Below, piece after piece: positions 45,964 through 56,400 of a stretch of 64,000 bases of DNA. Origin of the DNA: Stieleria marina (GTDB lineage: Bacteria; Planctomycetota; Planctomycetia; Pirellulales; Pirellulaceae); contig CP036526.1 of the NCBI GenBank assembly GCA_007741555.1, positions 5,952,001 through 6,016,000 on the forward strand. Reading direction: 5' to 3'. Each line of letters begins with the position of its first letter. The first letter of the stretch is position 1. Made by a program: the position numbers and the translations under genes. The notes below the pieces were generated by a model. It was given only the letters and a program-made list of their open reading frames with translations, made no database searches and was not told the DNA's origin.

Positions 45964-46259
45964 GACCCACCGTGGGCTTGGAATCAAATCGGAGTGTTGT
46001 TGATGTGCATGAGTGCCCGCACTACGGGATAGCGTTCAATCAACTTTCAAAAATTCAGGTACTATTTTTACACCCCCGTCTTTGCGAGGGTGAACATGCC
46101 AGCAGTCCGGGATTCTCTCGCACACCCATTTGCCGTGATTCACCGATAAAACGGCGTTTCCCGACAAGGATTGGCCCGTGGACACGCATCCGCCCCAAAC
46201 GGTCCGGTACGCATCGAATCGATGATCTTGCCAGGACTACCACCTGCCAAAACGAAAAC
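45964..46259. other. Intergenic region before the sigma-factor operon
   Basis: About 300 bp with a short inverted repeat CCCG-N5-CGGG around 46016-46028, and an AT-rich stretch around 46040-46070 that may hold the sigma-operon promoter. No gene is supported; reading frames here have no ribosome binding site. Confidence 0.35.
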
Positions 46260-46289
46260 GACGCACTCCCAAATGAATGAGAGTGCGTC
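46260..46289 (-). terminator. Terminator after the minus-strand porin
   Basis: 9-bp perfect stem GACGCACTC/GAGTGCGTC (46260-46268, 46281-46289) with a 12-nt loop. On the minus strand it is followed by GTTTTCGTTTT. It begins 31 nt after the porin stop. Confidence 0.8.
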
Positions 46290-46320
46290 GCGAGAGTTTT
46301 GTCGTGCGATACGAGCCGAC

Positions 46321-47997
46321 TTAGAAGTCGACGCGGAAACGGGTTCCCAAAGCTGTGAAGTGTCCGCTGTCGAAACCACCGATCGGTGCACGGTCTTCGA
46401 TGTCACCATAGACCGCGTTGAACTGCCAAGACGAGTAAGGGTTCAGGTACCAGACCAGACCACCTGTCACATTTTTTTCGACGCCACCGCGAATGTCATT
46501 GTCGGTCAGGTCCAAGTAGGAGTATCGAAGTGCCACTTGCCAGGCTCCCAAGCCACCCCCACTGCAACCGTCACATTTGTCGACGCAAAAGAAATTCTCG
46601 AACGGTTTGATGCGATCAATGGTGCCAGTTTTGCGTTTGTAGGGCATGTGTTCGCCCGTCAGCATGTACGCAATATGGAAGTAACCACCGTGGAAATTCA
46701 AATCAGCACCGGTGCCAACCGTTGTGTCGTCTCGCTGCATCCAGTTGGACTGAAATTCTCCCGCTGCGTGAAACGCTCCGACATTCAACATCGCTTCCAA
46801 GCCGAGTGTCTCGTACCACTCGGCTCCGGCAATACGGCCCGTATCGATCCATCGGCTATCGCTACGCAGTTCGCCGCGAGTTCGAAAGCGACCTTCGTTA
46901 GCGTTTGTGTCGCCGGGTAGATTGTCACCATCAGGTCGGGCGACCATTCCCGAGACAGCCCAGTGAAAATAGCCACGACCGCCAGAAGTTTCGTCGTACC
47001 AAGGACTGTTGGCCAGCCTAGCATTGGCACTTAGCTGCATCGAATCGCCAATGATTTTGCCGTCGCGAGTTAGGTTCTCCAGCGCGTACACACCCAGTGC
47101 CCAGATGCGCGACTGGTCTTCGTTGTGATTGTAGGACGTGATGCCCAGTCGACGTGCGTCTTCGTTGAACGCTTCGACGACAAGCGGCCGTTCGATAAAG
47201 ATGTTGAACCGGCTACTATTCAAGTGATCCAGGCCCATCGGACGTTTCTGATTTCCGACCAACAGAGTTCCCAGATACGGAAGTTCCTTGAACCCGATAT
47301 ACATGTCCTTCATCTCGCCACTCTCGGGAGTGTTGAAATCGATTTGCATCCGGTAGGTCATGGTTTCAAAGAGATCGCCCTCGAATTTCAATCGAATGCG
47401 TCGAAAGAAGAGACGATCTTCCGGGTCTGTTCCGAAATTGTCGTCGCCGGCATCTTGATGCTCAAAGAAACCGATGCCGTCGCTGTCATCGGCAAAATTC
47501 CAGTAGTCCAAGTGGATTCGGCCGTTGATCTTCAACGCAGGCTTTTTCTTTGCGTCCGAAGCTTTCTTGGAAGCTTTTTTCTCGCCGTCTGCGAACGCTT
47601 CTTCCAGTTTGGCCAATCGCTCCATCAAGTCGTCTTCGTCAGACTTGTCTTCGTCGGCTTCGCCATCATCGGACGATTCTGCGTCCTCACTCTTCTGATC
47701 CGTTTTCGCCGATGTTGCTTCCCCGCTGGCCGATTCGTCTTTCAGTGCTAATTCATCCACGTCCGCTGGCGAGACAGGCGCTGCCGCTTGGCCATCGCTC
47801 CCTGGCACAGTTTTGTTTTTGAGCTCGGCGCCCGTTGCGTTAATTGGTGGCGCCAACGTCGTGTTGTTTGCCATGGCGAACGGATTGACTCCGCCAGAGA
47901 GTGGCAGTTGCTGTGCTTGCAAACTGGCGACGCAGAAGGCAAGCATGATGCCCAGAGCGGCGACGGGTCGTGAATGGGGCAGGGAAACGATTGGCAT
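46321..47997 (-). CDS. OprP/OprO-type phosphate-selective porin
   Basis: 558 residues from ATG 47997 (GTG 48009 also in frame). Signal peptide (ends near 'VASLQAQ'), a low-complexity acidic/Ala/Ser stretch, and a short coiled coil ('LMERLAKLEEAFADGEKKAS', about 130-150) resemble trimeric porin linkers. The barrel starts at 'KINGRIHLDYWNF' and ends with a terminal Phe (FRVDF), the outer-membrane assembly signal. OprP-like 'LLVGNQKRPMGLDHLNSS' is present. A CxxC pair (CVDKCDGC) near the C-terminus is unusual for a porin. Phosphate or polyphosphate passage is inferred from family. Divergent from a second porin. Confidence 0.85.
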   Translation of the reverse strand: MPIVSLPHSRPVAALGIMLAFCVASLQAQQLPLSGGVNPFAMANNTTLAPPINATGAELKNKTVPGSDGQAAAPVSPADVDELALKDESASGEATSAKTDQKSEDAESSDDGEADEDKSDEDDLMERLAKLEEAFADGEKKASKKASDAKKKPALKINGRIHLDYWNFADDSDGIGFFEHQDAGDDNFGTDPEDRLFFRRIRLKFEGDLFETMTYRMQIDFNTPESGEMKDMYIGFKELPYLGTLLVGNQKRPMGLDHLNSSRFNIFIERPLVVEAFNEDARRLGITSYNHNEDQSRIWALGVYALENLTRDGKIIGDSMQLSANARLANSPWYDETSGGRGYFHWAVSGMVARPDGDNLPGDTNANEGRFRTRGELRSDSRWIDTGRIAGAEWYETLGLEAMLNVGAFHAAGEFQSNWMQRDDTTVGTGADLNFHGGYFHIAYMLTGEHMPYKRKTGTIDRIKPFENFFCVDKCDGCSGGGLGAWQVALRYSYLDLTDNDIRGGVEKNVTGGLVWYLNPYSSWQFNAVYGDIEDRAPIGGFDSGHFTALGTRFRVDF

Positions 47998-48009
47998 TGC
48001 TGATCTCAC

Positions 48010-48461
48010 TGATTCATCGGACTTCTATCGAACATGACGGCGATAGTGGCTTAAGCAGTTGAATCGGCTGTGACCAAAACTCGGAATATTAAGAAACGAT
48101 GTTGTCTGGCAATTGTGCCGGCAAATAGCCAAACAAAATCCAGATGATCGTGACAACCGTCAAAGTCGCGCCCAAAAGTGAGGGAGACAGCTCGCCAGCC
48201 AACGTCCACTGACAACCAGTGCTTGATCGTTTCAAGCAAAGGGAAACGGCCGTTTCGACAATGCTTGCAATTGAATCGTCAAAAGCCGTTTCATTGCATT
48301 CACCGATTTCTTACGAAGACACATTGCAAATCAACCGATCGTATTACCAGTAACAACCGTCATAAAGCACTCTGCCGCAGTGGCCTGATTGCCTTGGGAT
48401 CTTGGAGCAGTAGCTCAACGATACAGACGTAAGACTCCGCTACGTGGAAAAGGAATTGAAC
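48010..48461. other. Divergent region between the two porins
   Basis: About 450 bp that must contain both porin promoters. Holds the possible small ORF at 48089-48235. No clear operator is seen by eye. Confidence 0.4.
48089..48235 (-). CDS. Possible small membrane protein (uncertain)
   Basis: A 48-codon frame from a TTG at 48235; the frame is open without a stop for about 73 codons in all, back to a TAA near 48314. It ends with a clear hydrophobic helix ('LLGATLTVVTIIWILFGYL') and a plausible end 'PAQLPDNIVS'. It has no ATG and no clear ribosome binding site, so a chance frame or a relic gene is equally possible. It lies between the two porins. Confidence 0.25.
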   Translation of the reverse strand: MKRSSTGCQWTLAGELSPSLLGATLTVVTIIWILFGYLPAQLPDNIVS

Positions 48462-49961
48462 GTGAAAGCGAGCGTCACCATCGGTGTGTTGGCGATCGCA
48501 TTACTTGCGTGCTCCAACTCCAGCCAAGCTCAGGAAAGCATTCTTTCCAGTCTTGATCAACTGAAGCAAAACCTGGATCTCCAGGAAGCGATGCTGGACG
48601 CGACAGCACGTGATTCGGTGCCAGCCCCTTCCCCAGCCAATTCCTATGTGCAGCAGAGTCAGTTCGTCCAAGCGTCGTCTTGCGAAGACGCCGGCACATC
48701 CGAAGTGCCTCTGGTATGTGAGCTTCCACAAGAATCAAACTGCGACGCGGATTCCAAAGAATCGAAAGTGCGAGTGGTCGACTACTTTGTGGGCTACGAC
48801 AAAGGATTTGTGATCCGTGCGTTTGACAAAACAAAGAATCCATCCAGTTTGAAGCTGAACGGTTGGATTCAGTTTCGCCACCATGCGTTTAGCCGCGATG
48901 AAGATTCCTGGACCGACAATGCGGGCGTCGTACGACCGATGCGTAGCCGCAATGCGTTTGATATCGAACGCGCAAGGCTGGTGTATTCCGGCACCGCGTT
49001 GGATTCGCGATCCAGCTATTTCTTGCAGTTGGACGGCGACACCGACGGATCGCACACGGTCGACTTTTTCGACTATTGGTGGGGATGGCGGTTCTCCGAT
49101 AGCTTCCAAATTCAATTGGGAAAACGCAAAGTCCCAGCCAGCCGGCAATGGCTGCTGACGGCGCGGCGAACCCGATTCGTCGAACGACCGATGACCAATG
49201 ACTTTTTTCGCCCCGATCGTACCGTTGGCATTTTTGGTGTTGGCAAAATTGGTGAATCAATTCGCTATCAGTTAATGCTGGGCAACGGCTATTCGTCCTC
49301 CAATCTGGCCAATTCGCGAACGGACGAAAAGTTCACGATCGCCGCGACGAGTTCATTTGACCCGCTAGGCGACATTGGCGGCTCGATCGTCGATGAAAGC
49401 GGCGAGAGTCCCTTCCGGCTTCGGCTGGGCCACTCCATGGTGTACGCAGCACAAAAGGGAAGCTCGGCTGGCCAACCGCTTGCTGAGACGAACTACCTGC
49501 GGCTTTCCGACGGAACGCGGCTTGCGCAAATCGGTGCGATCGATGCCGGTGTAACCGTTTCCGATGTGGACGTTCTTCTGTATGGCGTTGACGTCGCGGC
49601 GAAATGGAATGGATGGAGTTTCAATGCCGAGTATTTCGCACGCTGGATCGAAAACCTAAGAGGTGACGGCCCCCTTTCGATTGACGAACTCTTTCAACAG
49701 GGATACTACGTCGAAGGCGGACGCTTTCTCCTACCGAACCAATTGGATGTCAACGCAAGGTATTCGCAGGTCATGGGCGAATTCGGAACTTCCTCCGAGA
49801 TCGCGCTCGGTGCGAACTGGTATCCACTGTCGCGTCCCACATCGAAGGTGTCAGTTGATGTGACGGCGTTGGATGGGAGTCCACTTCAAAACACAGCCAG
49901 CGATATTCTGGCTGGTGATGACGGTCTGCTTTTTCGAACGCAGTACCAAGTCGAATTCTAG
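48462..49961 (+). CDS. OprP/OprO-type porin, second copy
   Basis: 499 residues from GTG 48462 (AAAAGGA about 9 nt upstream; GTG 48444 is the longer alternative). Signal peptide ends near 'NSSQAQES', with a short helical segment (about 30-45) and a Ser-rich linker. The barrel starts at 'LKLNGWIQFRHHAFSRD' and ends in Phe ('RTQYQVEF'). The 'FDIERARLVYSGTALDSRSS' strand and 'LGKRKVPASRQWLL' loop are porin O/P-like. It is not a recent duplicate of the divergent porin: the two differ throughout. Specificity unknown. Confidence 0.82.
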   Translation: MKASVTIGVLAIALLACSNSSQAQESILSSLDQLKQNLDLQEAMLDATARDSVPAPSPANSYVQQSQFVQASSCEDAGTSEVPLVCELPQESNCDADSKESKVRVVDYFVGYDKGFVIRAFDKTKNPSSLKLNGWIQFRHHAFSRDEDSWTDNAGVVRPMRSRNAFDIERARLVYSGTALDSRSSYFLQLDGDTDGSHTVDFFDYWWGWRFSDSFQIQLGKRKVPASRQWLLTARRTRFVERPMTNDFFRPDRTVGIFGVGKIGESIRYQLMLGNGYSSSNLANSRTDEKFTIAATSSFDPLGDIGGSIVDESGESPFRLRLGHSMVYAAQKGSSAGQPLAETNYLRLSDGTRLAQIGAIDAGVTVSDVDVLLYGVDVAAKWNGWSFNAEYFARWIENLRGDGPLSIDELFQQGYYVEGGRFLLPNQLDVNARYSQVMGEFGTSSEIALGANWYPLSRPTSKVSVDVTALDGSPLQNTASDILAGDDGLLFRTQYQVEF

Positions 49962-50084
49962 GGTCGCCAGTCTTTGCGAGCCATCGGCGATCGCCACGGG
50001 CGATTCAACAGCATTCGCACTTACAGCCGGGCTGCTAGGAAAAGGCTCGGGTGCGTTAGCTTTCTGCAAAAATGACACCACAAC

Positions 50085-51587
50085 TTAAGACAGCGGTGGA
50101 GCCGTGATGGGCCAACCGAGTGCCCACTGCAAGCGAAACTGAGCTTGATTGTAAGACATGATGGCATCCAAGTACGCACGTTGGGCTTGTTCGAGAGCCG
50201 TCGCTGATTGCAGCACTTCTAACGGCAGGCCTTCGCCATCGTTGATGCGTTCCAAATTCCGCTCGTACGATGCCTGCGCGAGCGTAATTGCTTGCTGAGT
50301 GATTTGCATCTGCTGTCGACGAAACGGAATTTGGGAGGACGATTCGGAAATTTCACGTGCGATTTGATCCATGACATTGAGCGTCTCGAATCTTGCTTGC
50401 TGTAACCTCGCGGTCGTTCGTCGTCTGGCGGCACGTTCACCAAGTCCCAGATTGCGAATTTCCCACGTCACGACAGCATCAAAATCGTAGCGACCATCGA
50501 CGTCGTTGGTGCGGTTGCCTAACCCGCCCCCGAATCCACCGCCGCTGTAACCCAACAGAACACTGGGAACAAACGGTGCATAGCGTTCGCGCCGATGTGC
50601 TTCGCAAGCCGCCGCAACCAACGCTTTCGACTCGCGAAGCTCGGGGCGTGTCGATAGTCCGGTACTAATGAGCGAGGACTTGTCGGCACTCACCGCCGTC
50701 AATTCCAGCGGCAAGACCGTGACGTCCATCGGCACGATGTCCGCATGACTGTTAAGACTGATCGCTTGAGCCAATCGCGCCGACGCGAGCGAGATGGCGG
50801 CTTGAATTTCCATCGCACGGTTTTTCGTCAGCATTGCTTCGGTCTGCATGCGATCAGCATCCGATTGCAAACCCTCGCCGGCTTCCGCAAAGTCAGCTGT
50901 CACTTTCGCTAAGTTGTCGGTTCGGAGTTGTGACTCACCGATGATCCGTGCTTCTTGATGGGCATCAAGTAAGTCAAGATACGAAAGTGCCACTTCCAAC
51001 AGTTGTCGATTGACGACTGCATTGGCAGAGTGCTGGCGAGCGCCGGCAATTGCACAAGCGATTTTTGGCTGAAAGATCGCGTCGGCCAGATGAAATCTCG
51101 CGACGAGGCCTGGCTGTGTCGTGGTCCCTGCCCCGGTCGCCCCCGCGCCGAGTCCATATTGAAACGAATTTCGATTGACGTCGACAATTTGCCCATCACT
51201 CGCTTGATAGTTTCCATCATGGTGATGAAAACTGAATCCGATCTGGATCGACGGAAGCCATAGAACCTTGGCTTGCTCCAACTCCGCGTAGGCTTGCTGG
51301 GTACGCCATCTCGCTACACCAACAGCTGGATGCTGCCCACCGACCATCGAGAGAGCCGTCGGTAGATTCAAGGGCATGCTGTTGCCAGAGAGCGTCGCCG
51401 GCAAAGACGATTGATCCGCATCAATAGCGTCACGCACCATCGAATCCGCTTGGCTGTCAAACACTGTTAGATGCTGCGCCCCTTCTTCGTCCGCAGGCAG
51501 TTCCATGTCGAATTGCGCAGACGCAATCGGAAAATCGGCGTTCATCGTCAGGCAGATAAATGACAGCGCGAAAGTGAGACGCAACAT
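50085..51587 (-). CDS. TolC-family outer-membrane efflux protein
   Basis: 500 residues from ATG 51587, with an excellent ribosome binding site AAGGAAGG five bases upstream; the longer frame to 51740 is rejected. Signal peptide (ends near 'PIASAQF'). Two long alpha-helical repeats typical of OEP/TolC ('LEVALSYLDLLDAHQEARII', 'LEVLQSATALEQAQRAYLDA'). Forms the outer-membrane channel of a tripartite pump. Divergent from the HlyD-type adaptor and RND pump at 51981-56550, with which it likely works. Located in the outer membrane. Confidence 0.88.
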   Translation of the reverse strand: MLRLTFALSFICLTMNADFPIASAQFDMELPADEEGAQHLTVFDSQADSMVRDAIDADQSSLPATLSGNSMPLNLPTALSMVGGQHPAVGVARWRTQQAYAELEQAKVLWLPSIQIGFSFHHHDGNYQASDGQIVDVNRNSFQYGLGAGATGAGTTTQPGLVARFHLADAIFQPKIACAIAGARQHSANAVVNRQLLEVALSYLDLLDAHQEARIIGESQLRTDNLAKVTADFAEAGEGLQSDADRMQTEAMLTKNRAMEIQAAISLASARLAQAISLNSHADIVPMDVTVLPLELTAVSADKSSLISTGLSTRPELRESKALVAAACEAHRRERYAPFVPSVLLGYSGGGFGGGLGNRTNDVDGRYDFDAVVTWEIRNLGLGERAARRRTTARLQQARFETLNVMDQIAREISESSSQIPFRRQQMQITQQAITLAQASYERNLERINDGEGLPLEVLQSATALEQAQRAYLDAIMSYNQAQFRLQWALGWPITAPPLS

Positions 51588-51980
51588 GGGTGCCTTCCTT
51601 GAAAGCAGGGGGAGGTTCAATGCCATCATCACTCGCGCAATGCTAGCATTCCCTTTTCCCATTCGGCTGAAGCAGGCACAAAGTGAAGCGAGTGACGGGG
51701 AATTTCGCTTCGAAAGCCAGGAAATGACGGTGAAAACCACCTATGTCCCGATTAAGCTGCGCCAAAGGCTTTCGTTGAACGCAACGAGGACTGCCAATGC
51801 TGGCAATCAGTCCGATTCCGCAGGTTATGCCGTCTATTTGCCTGCCCCCTGAAGACTGCGTTAAGACGAACCGCGTTGCCCGGGATCAATCGTTCAACGC
51901 TGCAGATCTGCCAATTGATATCCCGCCGCCGAAATCACCTCCTCGGCTTCACCTACCCCATGATCGATTCAGGCACTGCG
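51588..51980. other. Divergent control region of the RND efflux system
   Basis: About 390 bp between the TolC-type gene and the adaptor gene; it should contain both promoters. No regulator gene is present and no clear operator was found by eye. Confidence 0.4.
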
Positions 51981-53309
51981 ATGAGAGATTTGCGTCCCGT
52001 ATCCACTCTCTACCGCATCGCGGTGCTCTGCACGGTTGCCTTGATGGCTGGCTGCTCCCCGGAGCAAGTGACTCTGAAATCCAAAGAAGCTGGCAAAGTG
52101 CAGGTCAGAACCGTCGCCGTTGCTACGGAAGCGATTCCCCAGACCACCGTCCAACCCGCATCGGTACACGCTTACCATCGCGTTGAAATCCGTGCCAATA
52201 CGTCGGGCTTCGTAAAAACACTGAACACCGACATTGGAGAGTTGGTCCAGGCTGGCGATGTACTGGCAGAGATCGATGTTCCCGAAATGCTGATGCAACG
52301 TGAAGTCATCGAAGCCCGCATCGAGCGACTAGTTGCAGAAGAGCAGCAGGCAGAAGCACTGATCGAATTGGCGGAAGCGGCCGTAAAGTCCGCGACGGCA
52401 AAAGTCGCTGAAGCGGAATCACTCGTCGCCGGAACCGATGCATCCGTCGCTGCCGCCGAAGCGGAATTCAGCCGCACGCAAGACATGGTCGGGCGTGGCA
52501 GTTTGCAGAGTCGCGTCTTGGACGAAGTCCGAATGAAGCGAGATTCGGAATCCGCCAATAAGCAGGCAGTCGAGTCTGCAACCGATTCGGCAAGAGCGAA
52601 CGTCGCCGTTGCAAAGGCAAAAAAACGTGCCGCCGAAGCGGACATGAAAGCCGCCAAAGCGGCAACCGAGATCACGAAACGAGAGCTAGAAGAAATCGAT
52701 GTGATGATCGCCTACGGTACTTTGAAAGCTCCGTTCACAGGGCTGGTCACCCAGCGCAACATCGAACCAGGTGACCTGGTTCGCTCGGCCAGCGAAGTCG
52801 GCAGTGGCAAACCGCTATTTGTAATCAGCCAGATCGACAAGGTACGTGTTCGCATCCCTGTTCCTGAATCAGACGCTGCTCTGGTCAATCCTGGTGATTC
52901 GATTGCGTTGACGTTTCCATCGTTCAAAGCGGAACCACCGATGGCTGCGACCGTGACTCGCATCTCGGGAAGTTTGGATCCAGCCACAAGAACCATGATG
53001 ATCGAAGCGGACATGCCCAATCCTGACGGCAAACTGATGCCAGGGATGTTTGGGCAAGCATTGATCCAAATGGACACAACCTTGGCCGCCAATGTCTTGC
53101 CAGCTCGAGCGATACGCTTTGATGAGACCGGCAAGGCTTACGTGTATGTCGTCGGTGATGACGATGTTGTTTCGATTGCCGATGTGGCGACGGGCCTGGA
53201 CGACGGCAATTCGATTGAGGTTCTCTCGGGGGTTGAACCTGGACAGCGGGTGATTGATTCGCACTTGAAGCGTTTCACCGATGGCCAGCAAGTTGCCGTG
53301 TTGCAGTAG
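51981..53309 (+). CDS. RND efflux periplasmic adaptor (HlyD-type lipoprotein)
   Basis: 442 residues from ATG 51981 (ATG 51960 in frame is an alternative). Lipobox 'LMAGCS' gives an inner-membrane lipoprotein. Lipoyl-like halves ('VEIRANTSGFVKTLNTDIGE', 'GTLKAPFTGLVTQRNI') flank a long Ala/Glu-rich coiled-coil hairpin (about 110-235), followed by beta-barrel and MP domains. Links the RND pump to the TolC-type channel. Followed after an intercistronic hairpin by the pump gene. Confidence 0.9.
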   Translation: MRDLRPVSTLYRIAVLCTVALMAGCSPEQVTLKSKEAGKVQVRTVAVATEAIPQTTVQPASVHAYHRVEIRANTSGFVKTLNTDIGELVQAGDVLAEIDVPEMLMQREVIEARIERLVAEEQQAEALIELAEAAVKSATAKVAEAESLVAGTDASVAAAEAEFSRTQDMVGRGSLQSRVLDEVRMKRDSESANKQAVESATDSARANVAVAKAKKRAAEADMKAAKAATEITKRELEEIDVMIAYGTLKAPFTGLVTQRNIEPGDLVRSASEVGSGKPLFVISQIDKVRVRIPVPESDAALVNPGDSIALTFPSFKAEPPMAATVTRISGSLDPATRTMMIEADMPNPDGKLMPGMFGQALIQMDTTLAANVLPARAIRFDETGKAYVYVVGDDDVVSIADVATGLDDGNSIEVLSGVEPGQRVIDSHLKRFTDGQQVAVLQ

Positions 53310-53314
53310 AGAGA

Positions 53315-53334
53315 GGTGCCCGCTCCGGGGCACC
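53315..53334 (+). other. Intercistronic hairpin between adaptor and pump
   Basis: Perfect 7-bp GC-rich stem GGTGCCC/GGGCACC with a 6-nt loop, 6 nt after the adaptor stop. Without a T tract it is more likely an mRNA stability or processing element than a full terminator. Confidence 0.5.
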
Positions 53335-53415
53335 GACGCTCTTTACAACGGCGTTTCAGTTTGACAAACCATCGCGGCGGACTCACTGAGTCACGTCTTG
53401 CCAGAGAATTTACTT

Positions 53416-56400
53416 ATGGGCCTGACTAATCTTTCGCTGAACAATCGCTTCGCCGTTTTGGCAGCAGCGATCGCACTGAGCGTGTTGGGAGTCGCAGTGA
53501 TTCCCGGCATCACAATCGACATCCTGCCTGACTTTAAAAAACCCGTCATCGTCAGCTACTTTTCGTACCCAGGGTTGCCGACTCTGGACATGGAGAAGTC
53601 CGTCAGTTCACGAGTCGAACGCGCGCTGACGTTAGCCGGAAAGATTGAACACCAAGAATCGCGAACCATTCCCGGCGCCGCGGTGATCAAGGTTTTCTTC
53701 CAACCGGGAGCCGATGCAAGTTCAGCGATGAACGACATCGTCAACCTGGAAGCGAGTGATATGTTTCACTTGCCCCCGGGGATTGAATGGCCATTTACGC
53801 TTCGCAGCGAACCCGCCAACTTGCCCGTTGTCTTGGCAGCGATTTCGGGTGAAGGCCTTAGCGAATCCCAGCTCTACACGATTGGCTACTACGCCGTCCG
53901 AAACAAAATGGGTGGCCTCAAAGGCGTGCAGATCCCTCACCCATTCGGCGGCAAGTTTCGTCAGATGATGGTGTACGTGGATCCGGACAAACTTCGCGGC
54001 TACCACGTTAGTGCAACCGACGTCGTCGAAGCGATGCGAAAGTCCAACCTTGTACTCGCTGCGGGCACCGCACGAATGGGCGGCACCGACTACCAAGTCC
54101 ACCCGCGAAATACATTGCCAGACACGGCCGAAATCGAAGCCATTCCGATTGCCATCCGCGACGGCAACCCAATCTTCATTCGCGACGTCGCCCGCGTGGT
54201 GGATGATGCAGCACTGCAATACAACATCGTCCGGGTAAACGGCAAACGTAGTGTCTATTGCCCGTTGCTTCGCGAACCCGGCGAGAACACGGTTGCGGTC
54301 GTGGACCGAATTTACGAAGGAATCGCCTCCGAAATCCCCAAGATGAAGGAACGTGGCGATATCCCCGAGGCGACGGAAGTCACTCTGGTTTCAGATCAAT
54401 CCAGTTACATCCGCAACGCGATGCGCAACCTATTGGTTCAAGTCTTGTTGGGCGCTTTTCTGGTTGCGATCGTCGTTCTTGTTTTCTTGCGTCAGATAAT
54501 GCCCACGGTGATTATCGTCTCGACGATTTTGCTGGCGATCTTGATCGGTGCACTGGGTTTTGCATTTTCTGGGCAAACCATCAACGTGATGACACTCGGC
54601 GGCATCGCGTTGGCGATCGGCACGGTCGTTGATGCGGGCATTGTCGTTGTCGAAAATATTCTGCGACACCAACGGATGGGCAAGTCCAAGATGGATGCGG
54701 CACGTGACGGTACGCAAGAAGTCTCGCCAGCCATCCTGGCGGGAACCTTGACGACGCTGGCTGTTTTCTTGCCGGCAATCTTTTTGACCGGCATGATCAA
54801 GTATCTGTTTGCCCCGCTGTCTCTGGCAGCGACGCTAACGATTGCCGCATCGTATCTCTTGGCACTGACCATCGTCCCCGCATTTTGCGGGACATTTGTC
54901 CGCAACAAAGTGATCGGAAAAACCGATGCGGAGCCGCAAGAAACCGAGGTAAAGGCTCGCGGCATTTACGGAAACATGCTCAATATCGCTCTGAAGGCTC
55001 CCGCGATTTGGTCACTGCTGATCATTCTGGGCGTGGGAGCTTCCTACCTCCTGTTGCCCAAGATCGGTACCGAGCTCTTTCCAGAAGTCGACGCAGGTAC
55101 GTTTGAACTGAGGCTGAAAACGCTTCCAGGCACGTCCCTTGTCGAGACTGAAAAGCTGGTTGAGCGAATCGAAAACACGATCAAAGAAGTAATCCCCGAA
55201 GAACAGATCGATACGTTGATCGCCAACATCGGGTTGCCGGTGGGCAAAGGCGCTGGTTTCTCGACCGTCCTAAGTTCCAATTCAGGCCCTGACACAGCGT
55301 ACGTGATCGTAAATCTAAAGCAGTCAGGGCGTTCAACCAGCACCAAAATCTACATCGATCAACTTCGGCAAAAACTGACAACGGACTATCCGATGGAACA
55401 GTTTCTGTTTGTCTCCGGTGGCATCGTGAACATGGCGCTCAACGAAGGTGTACCGACACCCATCAGCGTGCAAGTCTCCGCCGGAACTCTGCAACAATGC
55501 CGCGATGCAGCCGAACGAATCGTCAAAGAGATCGAGCCGATTGCTGGAACCGCAGACGTTCAAATCGCTCAGTCGTTGGACTATCCCCAATTCGATGTTC
55601 AAGTCGATCGTACGCGTGCCAAGTACCTTGGCATTGATCAAGAAGAAGTCGCACAAACTGTGCTGACCGCATTGGGCTCCAGCGTCGGCTATTCGCCAAC
55701 AATCTGGATTGATCCCAAATCCGGTGTCGACTTCTTTATGGGCGTCCAGTACGAATCCAACGATTTTCAGTCGTTAGATGATGTACGGAACATTCCGCTA
55801 TCGCTTAATTCGGCCGACGGTCCGATCACGATTCCACTGTCGAACATTGCCACCGTGAAACGAGTCAACATCCCGGGCGAAATCGCTCACTACAACATTT
55901 CGCGAGTCAACGATGTTCATGTCAATGTCGTGGATCGCGACCTAGGTTCTGTCGCGGCAGACATCGACCGTGTGATCGAAGGGATGGAATTTGCAAACGG
56001 TGTTTCAGTGACACTCCGCGGGCCGGTCGAAAAGATGCGTACCGGCATGAGCATGTTGGGCATTGGATTGGCCGTCGCGACTCTGATGGTCTATTTGGTA
56101 TTGATGGCGCAGTTCCGATCGTTTGTTGATCCGCTGATCATCATGTTGGCGGTGCCACTGGGCATCGGCGGTGTCCTGTTAGTCCTGTACCTGACCAACA
56201 CCAACATCAACATTCAATCGTTGATGGGCACGCTGATGATGGTCGGGGTCGTTGTCAATAATTCGATCCTGATTGTCGAATTTGCAAACCGCCGACTCGC
56301 CGAAGGATTGATGCCGCGTGATGCAGCATTATCTGCCGCCCAAGTTCGCTTGCGTCCAATCCTGATGACGTCGCTTACACTGGTGGCGTCCATGCTGCCT

